Shown here: piece by piece, positions 12,801 to 21,944 of the stretch
Layout: each line of letters starts with the position of its first letter
How positions within the stretch are numbered: position 1 is the stretch's first letter
Assembly (NCBI RefSeq): GCF_000182925.2
Contig: NC_026507.1
Span: 2,914,001 to 2,978,000, forward strand
DNA from: Neurospora crassa OR74A
Taxonomy: Eukaryota; Ascomycota; Sordariomycetes; Sordariales; Sordariaceae
Length of the DNA: 64,000 nt
Direction of reading: 5' to 3'
Made by a program: the position numbers and the translations under genes
Notes under the pieces: model-generated
Databases searched by the model: none
What the model was told of the DNA's origin: nothing
Seen by the model: only the letters and a program-made list of their open reading frames with translations

Positions 12801-13541
12801 AGTTTAATTTAATGTAAGATATTAATAAGACGCTAAGTAGAATATAGCTTGTATTTTCTATTATCGCCCTAAATAAAAAAATCCTTAGTAGCGTCCGCTA
12901 TTATTAATATAGAATTAGAACTTATAACCTTAGGAGGAATATTCCTACGCGCTACTACGCCTATTAATAATATTTATAAATACTACTTTATATTATTTAT
13001 TTATAATCTTCCTTTATAAACTCTAGTAATTTATTTAATTTCCTATTTATAGACGCTAGCCTCCTATTAATTATTTAATACTAAGGACTATAATTATAAC
13101 CGGGGGAAAGGGGGATATAAGTAGGAGTATTTAGTGTAAAGATATTTATAGGAGAGCCGCTATTATTAGTAATAGGATTACTAATAGGGGCTACCGGATT
13201 AATATTAATATTAATATTACCGATACTATAGTAACTAAATTTCAAGTAGCCCTTACAATTAAAGTTCCTAGCTTGGAGTATATTAAGTAATGTTGTAGGG
13301 AGATTATTATTAATAAAGTGCGCCTATATTGTAATTTAAAACGCTGTTGCGGACCGATGTAATTATTGTAAGAGGGGGGTAGGTAGGGGGCTACCGGTAT
13401 TAGTAAGGCGTATAATTTTAACCGCTATATCCTATATATTGTTCTAAAAATTACGAATACTATAAGGGACTTCGAGTATATAGCGGCGTAGCGATAGCGA
13501 ATATTGCAATTTTTTGTTGAATTTTGGATAGAGAAAACGTT

Positions 13542-13544
<3 letters not shown>

Positions 13545-13576
<32 letters not shown>
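13545..13576 (+). repeat. Run of 32 adenines inside the element
   Basis: A pure A run in the non-coding 3' region of the chromovirus. A simple slippage tract is the plain explanation; a poly(A) tail of an older insertion is possible but not supported by visible flanking duplications. Confidence 0.8.
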
Positions 13577-13578
<2 letters not shown>

Positions 13579-14859
13579 AGAAAGACGATAGGGGGAAAAT
13601 AGCGTACCTTTAGTTTAGTAGGTATATATATTAATTAATTAGAATACTTCGCGTAGGTTTAAAGTTAGGGCGTTAGTAAATGTTTAGGTTAGAGTAATAT
13701 TATATTTTAAGTAGGCGAGGGGGCGGATATTATTAAGGGATAAAAAAGGAGTAGTTGAATAGAGGTTAATTATAGGTATAAAGCGAGAGGAAGGAAAGGA
13801 CGGAGCGAAAAGAAAAAAAATAGGGAGGAAAAACGAATATATTAATTAGATTTATAAGGGAGGTGGGGATTAATATGTAGGTATATAGTAAAAATATATA
13901 CGTCTATAGCGGGGGCTAATTTAGGCGAAGGGGTAATTGAAGTAGCTATAGAACTAAGGGAGGGGGTAGTAAATATAATTATAAAAGTAAGGATAGGAAG
14001 AAGAAGAGAGGAGAGGTAAAGAAGGTAGACGGAAGGGACGTTATATAAATAAAGAAGGAAGTCCTTATATAAATATAAATTGAAGTAGGCGAGTATAATT
14101 TTAAGTAAGTAAATATAGAATAACGTAAGGTAAAAAGAGTATTAAATAGTTATATAAATAGTAAAAGGGGGTAAATAGAAGGATAAGACGAAGGCGATAA
14201 TTAAAAGGGGAAGGATAGAACGAGTAGGTAATAGCGGCGGTAGTAAAAAGGTAGGAGAAAAAAATAGAAAATAAAAAGGTGTGTAATTCGGATTGTAGTA
14301 AGGAGAGTAGAGATAGTAGTTAGGAATTGTATTATTAAAACGAAGGGAGTAATATAAAGAATAAAGCGAAGGTAACGGGAAGGTAATAAAGAAGGAATAA
14401 TGCGGGTAAAGGAGGTTTATAGAGGAAATAGTATATAAAATTATAAAAAGTGAAGGAAGGAAACGAAAGTCCTAAGGATAGAATTTATAAGGAGGGGGAT
14501 TATATTTAAATATTATAATAGGTTGTAATAAGTACGAATATAGGAAAGTAACCTACGAAAGGAGTTTCGGGATTTAATTATATAAATATTATATAGTAGG
14601 CGTAAATAATAGAGGGTGCCCTACAAGAGTATTAGGTAGCGCTACGAATGCGGATAATAAAGAATATCCGGTAAAAGGAACTACGGGGTATAATTATATT
14701 AGTATTCTAAGGTACTTATTAACGCTCTTAAGTTTAATATAGCACTCCTCGTTAAGAAAAATAATATTTACTACTTTATACGCCTATAGGATAATAGTTT
14801 TAGTAATAGTCGGGAACCTAACTAATTTTTTAAATCTAATACTAGTTTTGTATCTATGT

Positions 14860-15370
14860 TAGAGTTTATAAAAATAAATATTACAATACTAATATTCTAG
14901 TAGGCGGAACGCTAGTACTTTAAATTTAATATCGGTTTTATATCCGCGTTAGAGCCTATAAGAATAGATATTATAATACCGATATTCTAGCGGGTAACTT
15001 CGTATCCGCATTTGGAATTCGTAAGAATAGATATTACAATACTAATATTCTAGCGGGCGGTTTGCTGTATTTAGAGCTTATAAGAATAGATATTATAATA
15101 TTAATATTTTAGTAGGCGGCTTCGTATCCGCATTTAAAATTCGTAAAAATAAATATTATAATACTAATATTCTAATAGATAACTCGCTATATTTAGAATT
15201 TAGGAGAATAGATATTATAATACCGATATTCTAACGGGCGGCTTCGTATCTGTATTTGGAATTCGTAAGAATAGATATTACGATGCTGATGTTCTGGCGG
15301 GCGGCTTCGTATTTGTATATGGGGTTTAAGAGAAGGAATATTATAATATTAATATTCTAGTGGACGGTTC
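14860..15370. repeat. Eight-copy tandem array of about 60 bp with a palindromic core
   Basis: Eight imperfect copies of a unit holding an AGAATA...TATTCT inverted repeat, near 14868, 14958, 15022, 15082, 15147, 15205, 15267 and 15332. Between cores a CGGGCGGCTTCGTATCCG-like word recurs. The array ends about 220 bp before the 3' LTR. Confidence 0.8.
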
Positions 15371-15586
15371 GCCGGTAGCGAAGCGGCTATAATATTCGGA
15401 ATACGGCGTTGGCGGTTATTACGAGTAATAGTTCACCTAAATTAAGGGGTAAAGATATTGTACCTTCACTGGTAATATAGTTTAATAACGCTATAATAAT
15501 ATAATATTAACGCCCTCCGCTATTTAATTAGAATTTACTTTAAATTGCGAAGGTTTTAAGGATGGAACCTATAAGGGGGGGGGTTG

Positions 15587-15926
15587 TATTAAGAGGCTAA
15601 GAGTTCGGATATAGAAGTACTTCAACGGCTACTATTCCCCTTTGTTAATTAATATGTAGGATTATTAATAATAATGCCTATATCGGGTTGGGTTTGCGGA
15701 AAGGATAATCCGGTATTGCGCTAAGGCGCTAGATTAGTATGAAGTTCTATAGTACTCGTTAACGGATGGATAGAGTTTGTATAGGTATAAAAGAGGTTTA
15801 ACGGAGCGTAGTTTATTATAGTCGGTAGTTATCAATATATTTTTAGATTGACCCCTAAATTGCTATTCCCTACGTGTGGCTACGACCGTAGTCACCTCAG
15901 CCTACCTTTCGCCTACGTTCCTAACA
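15587..15926 (+). repeat. 3' LTR of the chromovirus
   Basis: 340 bp, same length as the left copy, ending CCTAACA. It is preceded by a G-rich purine run at 15573-15583 that fits a polypurine tract for plus-strand priming. Confidence 0.9.
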
Positions 15927-15931
15927 ATTAC
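15927..15931. repeat. Target-site duplication, right copy
   Basis: ATTAC directly outside the 3' LTR, matching ATCAC on the left apart from one RIP-type transition. The next two bases are the TA that flanks the neighbouring DNA transposon. Confidence 0.75.
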
Positions 15932-15933
15932 TA

Positions 15934-15983
15934 AGTGGTAGTAAGAATCGCTTGTGTAGGCTATGGCTCGCTTAGCTGCAACC
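15934..15983 (+). repeat. Left terminal inverted repeat of the Tc1-like element
   Basis: 50 bp, imperfect inverted match to 17653-17702. The inner 19 bases are identical. Confidence 0.85.
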
Positions 15984-16093
15984 AACCCCACCATACCTAA
16001 ACCACTACATCTTACTATAATTTTCAAAGTATTAAGTTCGTTATTATTATCGTATTTTAGAAATGAAGCTATCTACTATCGTTTATACTAGTC

Positions 16094-17545
16094 TTAATCC
16101 TCCTCCCCTTCGTCATCCTTCTTTGGCATCGTGCGACCGATCATTTTACCCCCCAACTCAACTACATCCTTATACCGTTAACAGACCGATTTCACCTACT
16201 TATTAATCGTATTTTAATTCAACTCCTCCTACCCCTCCCTTGCCCAATTAAAAAGCTCATCGGCCGTTTCCGAGAACCGGGTATTCGAATAGATATACTG
16301 GTCCGGCTTCCTCTAATAATTTTCAATAGGAGAAAGGTCGGGAGAGTATAGCGGATTAAAGAAATAACGAAGTCCGTTTTCTTCCTTCTACATCGTAATA
16401 ATACCCCCACAATGGCTACTATCGTTGTCTTCCTCGAATATAAAATTATAACCTTCATTAAGCTACGTCTTTATAACCGGATCTAAGATCTGATTAAGGT
16501 ATACTCTCCGGCTTATCTTTCTATTTTGGTTCGTTGTCTAGTATCTAACTAGCTTAGATTTAAATCCTAGACCGATAGCGCCCTATACGTATACTTTATA
16601 GTTATTACCCTCATCCGGAGCTGGACATTCCCTAATATTTTTAGGTTCGTATCGTTTACCCCGCTTCCTCGAGATATACTACCGACCTATAGATCTTTAC
16701 TTCTAATTGAAATGAGACTTATTAGAGTATCTGATACGGTCCATTTCATATATGTAGATTAGCTCAGTAATTGACAGTGCATACAGGTCGCTTGACCGCC
16801 CTGCCCAGCCCGCCTGCCGGGCTGCAGGGTGGGTCTGAGCGATAAGATAAGGAGGTGGGTCCGCCCAAATAAATTACATCAATCCATCTGCGTGCGGCTC
16901 CCACTCTTCCTGATTCTTCCTTCTGCATCACGCTTTACACAGGAATAATATCAATGCTTTTGCATCAAAGCAGGGTTGTTCTTTGAGGCACAAGCAGTCT
17001 ATATTAGTATCGTATCTTTAGAAAATCCTCTTAATCAAATTCTTTAAGTCGTTGTTGATATTCGCTAACCCTGACTTTGTATTTCTTAGGCGTTATATAT
17101 TCTTCAGTGTCGGCTACGAACTTCCTATATCTAAATCCGAATTAAAATTAACTTATTCTAAGTAATAACGAATTACTTACTCTAATTACTTTATTGCCGA
17201 CCGAATCGTATTATTAGTAGCTTCAATATTGTAAGCGTTAGCTAGCTGGGCGGTCCATAGTAGATTAGGTGCTTCATTAGGATACTCGTTATACATCTGA
17301 ATAATCTTTCCGGTCTCCTCCGGTCCTAATTTGCGTTTTCTACCGCAACTCTCCCTATATATCAACGGAGAAGTTCGGAAGTCGCAGTCGTAACGTATGC
17401 GGTTAACGGTATTTCGATAACAACTATATATCTTAACGAACTAACCGTCGGTATATATACGGCCTTCATTCTTCTCCAAAAAATGAGCAAAATGAAGGAA
17501 ACCCTTCAAATGAGCCTTCGTGGGGGTATTGAAAGAGATGGGCAT
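16094..17545 (-). pseudogene. Tc1-like transposase pseudogene
   Basis: Starts with ATG at 17545 (MPISFNTPTKAHLKGFLHF...). The N-terminal helix-turn-helix region follows, then after the insert at about 16765-17000 the catalytic half. The second Asp block reads FEEDNDSSHCG (about 16440-16410), and the motif before the last acidic residue reads YSPDLSPIEN (about 16345-16315), characteristic of fungal Tc1-like DDE enzymes and not of Fot1/pogo. Tryptophans expected from the family appear as TAG or TAA, the RIP outcome at TGG, and several other in-frame stops are present. The frame ends at TAA 16096-16094. Without the insert the coding length would be about 400 codons, normal for the family. Confidence 0.82.
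16765..17000. other. GC-normal insert of about 235 bp inside the transposase
   Basis: Sequence of ordinary composition, keeping many CpA and TpG, lies between RIP-mutated halves of the transposase. It includes a GC-rich hairpin at about 16800-16830 (arms CCCTGCCCAGCCCG and CGGGCTGCAGGG). No inverted ends, clear target duplication or open frame are visible, and edges are accurate only to about 10 bp. It must have arrived after RIP, or have escaped it as single-copy DNA. Confidence 0.6.
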
Positions 17546-17652
17546 TCTGGCGATAGCTTCAAAAGTATAAAAGATTCAAATAAACGACGAGAATCTAATG
17601 ATATTTACGTTATCAACAAAGATCTATAACGAAATTCATGGTGTAGTAGGGC

Positions 17653-17702
17653 GGTTGCAGCTAAGCGAGCCGTAGCCTGCACAACCAATTTTTACTGGCG
17701 CC
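17653..17702 (-). repeat. Right terminal inverted repeat of the Tc1-like element
   Basis: 50 bp, mirror of 15934-15983, followed by TA. Confidence 0.85.
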
Positions 17703-17704
17703 TA

Positions 17705-18644
17705 ATCACCCATTGTCAATTTGGATTTCACCCCCGAACGAGAACAAAGCATCGTGTGCTGTTTTGCCAATGTCAGTCTACCGCAGGAGATTGTTAGTGT
17801 AGAACGCGGTAGTGCCCTGTTGACGGATGGTTCCTTGCAGCTGGCGGCCACTTGATGCAGCGGCTTTGCATGACGTATAAGTGTTAGCACAGCCGATGCT
17901 TGCTTGCCCCAGTACACTGCACCGGACAGGCAAGAGGGATGACAAACATACCCGGAATTGCATCTACGAGTCTATAAAAGGCTTCAAACATAATTCCACG
18001 TGGATACATGGGCCAAAAAACAAGCAATCCGGATCGATGGAGAAGCCGTTGGGATACGAAGCTGAATCGAAGTTGGCATTGCAGATCCGGAGCCCTGGGA
18101 ATTTGCCAGCTTTGCACTAACAAACACCCCTCCGCGCGTCCCGTCGTCACACGGCAGTGGCAGGTCCCTTACCATAATGGTTCCAGCGGTCCCCTTTCTT
18201 GGCGCCATTGATGTCATAACTGAAGTGGGAGTCAGGTCGACCTAGTGAGTAGAGGTACCTCTGCCCTTTCCCTTTCGGACGGGCGGGAGTCGTAGGTCCT
18301 TCACTTACACGTAACTGAGGTGTCCAACCCTACACTAGTACAGCACTGCTTCCAGACCCCCGTCGTCATGGCATGCCTGGACCTCCCTCCCGTCTCTCTC
18401 CCCGTCGGAATGCTGGGATAATTGACGGCTGATCCCCCACCCATTAGAACTACTTCGTTGCATTTCATCGGCTGGACCCCGTCCATGTGTCTTGGACTTT
18501 TCCATCCAAGTATCACATTCCCCCTCCAAAGACCCCAACAGGCTTCCCAAGCTTCCAACATCAAGACGACTCCTTTCTTCATTATTCCTGGAAAGTTAAC
18601 AGCCCCTTCAACAATCACCACATGTGGTGACGAAACTCGCCATC
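17705..18644. other. Flank of RIP island and promoter of the DUF3292-like gene
   Basis: 940 bp of normal composition starting immediately after the transposon. It includes a CT-rich stretch at 18255-18600 ahead of the gene. No coding frame is supported. Confidence 0.55.
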
Positions 18645-20869
18645 ATGCTGTACGAAAACTTGACGGAAAAGCGAACCGATCCTCTCACCGGGGAAAAGGA
18701 AGAAAACCCCATTACCGGCGACACGGGTCCTGGAACAGGGCTTCAGGATCTCCTGCCTCTGCCCGCCGAAGATGCTCAAGATATCCTGCAATCAAAAAAG
18801 GCCTTTGACAAGTCAGCGGGCGGTCTTGAAGATGGCCACACTCTTTCTCATGCGCTGGCCACCGAGGACCACAAGCTAAAGGGCGCCGCCCAGCTCAAGA
18901 CCGAAAAGGAAGTTAGCAACCTGGGCTGGAACGAACCCAAGCGGGAGATCGCGGCCCCTCTGGTTGGCGGCATTGACAATGAAGAGCTATGGATGCTCGT
19001 CCGCCGCTTCAACAAGGCAAGTAAATCTCTTACAAGTATGTCTAGCTATGTAGCACACGCATTTTAACACTGTAACAGCAAATCATCCACACAAAGGCAG
19101 TCTTCACTCCCGTGCCCGGTGGCCTGGACCTCAACACGGCGGAGGAGGAGGAATTCTCCCCCGACAAGATGCGCGCTAACATCGAGCGTCTCTACACCAC
19201 CGTCGTTGTCGGCATCCTCGCTGCCGTCAAGCACATTGCCCGCCTTCGGTCCTGGCGCGAGAAGGAGCGAACGGCTTGGTTTGCTGGAGTCTACTTTGTC
19301 GCCTGGCTGTTTGACTTTATCATGCCCCTCATTACCGGCGTGATCATTGCGCTAATTGTCCATCCCCCTACGCGCGAGCTGCTCTTCCCGCCAGCACCCA
19401 TTGCCCTTGTTGACTCCAAGACGGGTGGCGTGCAAAAGCCGTGGGCAGGCACTGTCGGTAGCAAGGACAGTGCTACGGGTGCCCCTGAGAATCACAAGGG
19501 TGAGGCGGTTGAGCAGGAAGCGGACAACTTGGTCCACGGACTTGCAGAGCTGGCTGTGAGCAGTGCGGCTGGTAAACATCCTGCCGGAGATGGTGAGTTC
19601 CTTGGCATCTTGTTCTTGTTTTCTGACCCGCAACTACTAACATGGAGGATACAGTCCAGGATAAGACCAAGGAACCCATGGAACTGGCCATGTGGGCCAA
19701 ACTTCGACCTGTTATGCAAGTAATTGGTAACATCAGTGACAACTGGGAGCGATTGGCCAAGTACGTTGTCTCGATCTCTCTTTCAACCGAGGATTTACTG
19801 ACCGGCCAACAGCGCCCTATCCCCTACCCCTCCCTTCCCAAAGGACACGCACCGTCTACGTCTAGCAATCCTCGTAATCCCCCTCTTTGGCGCCTCCCTC
19901 TTCGTGACCTCATATATGTTTGTTAAATCCCTCACCTTCTTCCTCGGCTTCGGCATGTTTGGCGACCCCGTCGTTCGCCCCGGCATGGAATACCTCAATC
20001 GCGTCGTCCCCGACTGGCAAAAGCTCCTCGAGTTGCGCAACACTTTGCTGAAGGGCGTCCCCACCAACGCCCAGCTGACCCTTACCCTTCTACGCATCGG
20101 CGAAGCCAACAAGGCACCTCTCCCCCCTGTCCCGCGGGTAATTGAACAACCCGTCCAAGACCCAGCCAACGGCCCGGCACCCCTCGACTCGGAAGCCCAA
20201 ATGCGCGCTGAGGCAGCCGCCCACCCGCTTGAAGCTTCTCCCTCGGAATTAGACGAAGCAGCGCACACCGATCCCAAAGACGACCTGCGAGACGCAGGCT
20301 TCGACGTCGACTCCCACCCCAAGAACAAGCAGACTAAAAAATCCCACAAGGTGTTGGGCTGGATCAAGAACGTCACTGCCGGCGTAGTCCACACCGGCGG
20401 CGCCACCGATCACGTCCGCGCCAAGCTGGGCGCGCACCACGCCAAGGACCGCCTGGGTGTCGTTCCGCCCAAGGACGAGATCCCCGTTTCGGGTCCAGTC
20501 AGATTTGATTGTCGCTACGAAGGCAAGAAGGGACATTGTTACATTTCCACCGCCGCGACCATTCCCAGCGTGGCATTTGTTGCGAAGAAGGATGAGAGTA
20601 GCACGACGGTGATTGCGGGTAAAGAGAGAGAGGACCTGAAGCCAATGTGGACGGTGGCAGTGGCGGATATCATGGAACTGAAGAAAGTGGGCGGGTATGG
20701 ATGGAAGGCCAAGATTGTGGTGGACTGGAGTATGGAGAGGGAGGTCAAGGATGGACTGGAGATTGTGACGATGGAGGGAAAGAGGTTCAGAGTGACGGCG
20801 TGTCCGTTGAGGGATGAGTTGTTTAATCGGTTGGTGGCGATGGGCGGGCAGAGGTGGGAGGCTTGGTAG
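18645..20869 (+). CDS. DUF3292-like multi-pass membrane protein
   Basis: Four exons (18645-19016, 19079-19592, 19655-19760, 19813-20869) join in frame to 682 aa. The start is the ATG of MLYENLTEKRTDPLTGEKE; the few codons before it lack an ATG. Two hydrophobic segments follow each other in the first third (YTTVVVGILAAVKHIA; WFAGVYFVAWLFDFIMPLI and onward), and another pair lies near the middle (LAILVIPLFGASLFVTSYMF and the next segment). The last 140 residues look like a compact beta-rich GRAM/PH-like region (VSGPVRFDCRYEGKKGHCYI). This layout fits the fungal DUF3292 family as I recall it; its function is not established. Intron 1 has a GC donor (AAG|GCAAGT...CAG); introns 2 and 3 are canonical. 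The gene is 0.9 kb from the RIP island and appears intact. Confidence 0.82.
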
Positions 20870-21160
20870 TTTTTTTGTGTTTTTTTTTCTTGATCTTCTT
20901 CTTTTATTGTTTTATTCATGTAATTTTCTACTTCTTATTTCAGGTCGTTTTTTCAGAACACTTTTTGTTATCTTGGGAAAGGAAATGAACGAAGTTCCGG
21001 AAGAATGTACTCGTAGTTATCTTGAGTTTGTTCTTTCTTTCTCGACCAAGGTACTCATTCATGTAGGTACCTAGTAATGATTCAGCAATGACTCTATAAG
21101 TTACAAATCCTACATTACCAGACGACCAACCAATCAAAATGGCAGCTTCGTCAAAAAGCT
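20870..21160. other. 3' region of the DUF3292-like gene and tRNA upstream
   Basis: T-rich 3' UTR-like tract after the stop, then a mixed spacer up to the tRNA. Nothing else seen. Confidence 0.5.
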
Positions 21161-21233
21161 GCCCGGCTAGCTCAATCGGTAGAGCGTGAGACTCTTAATC
21201 TCAAGGTTGTGGGTTCGACCCCCACGTCGGGCT
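21161..21233 (+). tRNA. tRNA-Lys (anticodon CTT)
   Basis: 73 nt, no intron. The acceptor arms GCCCGGC and GTCGGGC pair with one wobble. The D-arm reads AGCTCAATCGGTAGAGC, the anticodon stem TGAGA/TCTCA surrounds loop CTCTTAA with CTT at 21194-21196, and the T-arm is TGGGTTCGACCCCCA. A T-run lies about 65 bp beyond the 3' end. Confidence 0.96.
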
Positions 21234-21944
21234 CAATTCCCGATGTTTCTCATCTGAGAACAACATCAGATTCTTTTTGCCTGTTTTCCCCTTCATTTTT
21301 TTTTCCTCTTTTTTTTTTTTTACTTTTTTGGTGTTCTTGGTGTTTTTGGGATTATCGAGCAAGAGGAGGCTGTTGCTGTTGTTGTAACTTTGATGGAGGG
21401 GGGGACCTATGTCAAGATTTGGCATCATTTTATGCTTTCCACGATACTTGACTAGGCAGTAATTCAGTAGAAGTAAACAATCCCCATCACCCTGAAGGTC
21501 CTGTCTGTAGATAACAATGGCTTTGATATCTCGAGCCTATTCTACTGCCTACATATAGTGTTACCAGCATAGATTCATCGCGCTCATATACATACAACTA
21601 CATCAGATGTACACTCAGGTAGTCAACCCTCGATGCCGCATCTGGCGGTTTCAAAAATCCCCTCGTAATTGGCAAAAGAGACTCGTCAAATATAGGGAAC
21701 CATTTCTTATCATTTCTCTAGCTCCACGTTCCACGCACCAGTACGGCCCCTACGGTCAACTACCAAGTCCCAGCTATGTTTTTTTCTTTCGAGTCTCACA
21801 AACTCTATATCTTTGCTTCGGACCACTTCTTTGGTTCCCGGCAAACTGCAACCTCCAACGTCAAGACTGGGCTGAACCCTTTGAACCACCACATGTTGCT
21901 GTAGTGGTACAACGGTACCTACTTTACTACCAGATCAAATTAGA
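21234..21944. other. Intergenic after tRNA-Lys
   Basis: 710 bp with T-rich runs at 21296-21325 and an otherwise mixed sequence; probably the 3' UTR of the following minus-strand gene. No gene seen. Confidence 0.5.

Larger units (their letters stand above)
6361..15926 (+). mobile_element. Ty3/gypsy chromovirus LTR retrotransposon, RIP-inactivated fossil
   Basis: A 9566-bp element with two 340-bp LTRs (TG...CA ends) and a 5-bp direct repeat of the target at its outer ends. Internal parts in plus-strand order are gag with a zinc-knuckle remnant, reverse transcriptase, RNase H, integrase and a C-terminal chromodomain, which is the Ty3/gypsy chromovirus order. A long 3' region of about 3.3 kb with tandem repeats follows. 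The whole element is saturated with TpA and almost devoid of CpA, as expected for RIP, and is broken by dozens of changes in every domain; it cannot be active. Differences between the LTRs are almost all C/T and G/A transitions, so LTR divergence reflects RIP and cannot date the insertion. The intact ends and target repeat suggest it is not very ancient. Confidence 0.93.
15934..17702 (-). mobile_element. Tc1/mariner-superfamily DNA transposon, RIP-mutated
   Basis: 1769 bp bounded by TA (15932-15933 and 17703-17704), the Tc1/mariner target duplication. Its ends are 50-bp imperfect inverted repeats sharing GGCTCGCTTAGCTGCAACC. The transposase lies on the minus strand. Its left edge is directly next to the target duplication of the chromovirus, so the two elements touch. 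The order of insertion cannot be told from the junction, because either could have landed beside the other. A GC-normal segment interrupts it at about 16765-17000. Its transposase frame holds many stops, so the element is dead. Confidence 0.88.

Noticed and set aside
15934-17702. Fot1/pogo family assignment for the DNA transposon
   Set aside because: The catalytic region reads YSPDLSPIEN, typical of Tc1-like enzymes, not the pogo pattern.
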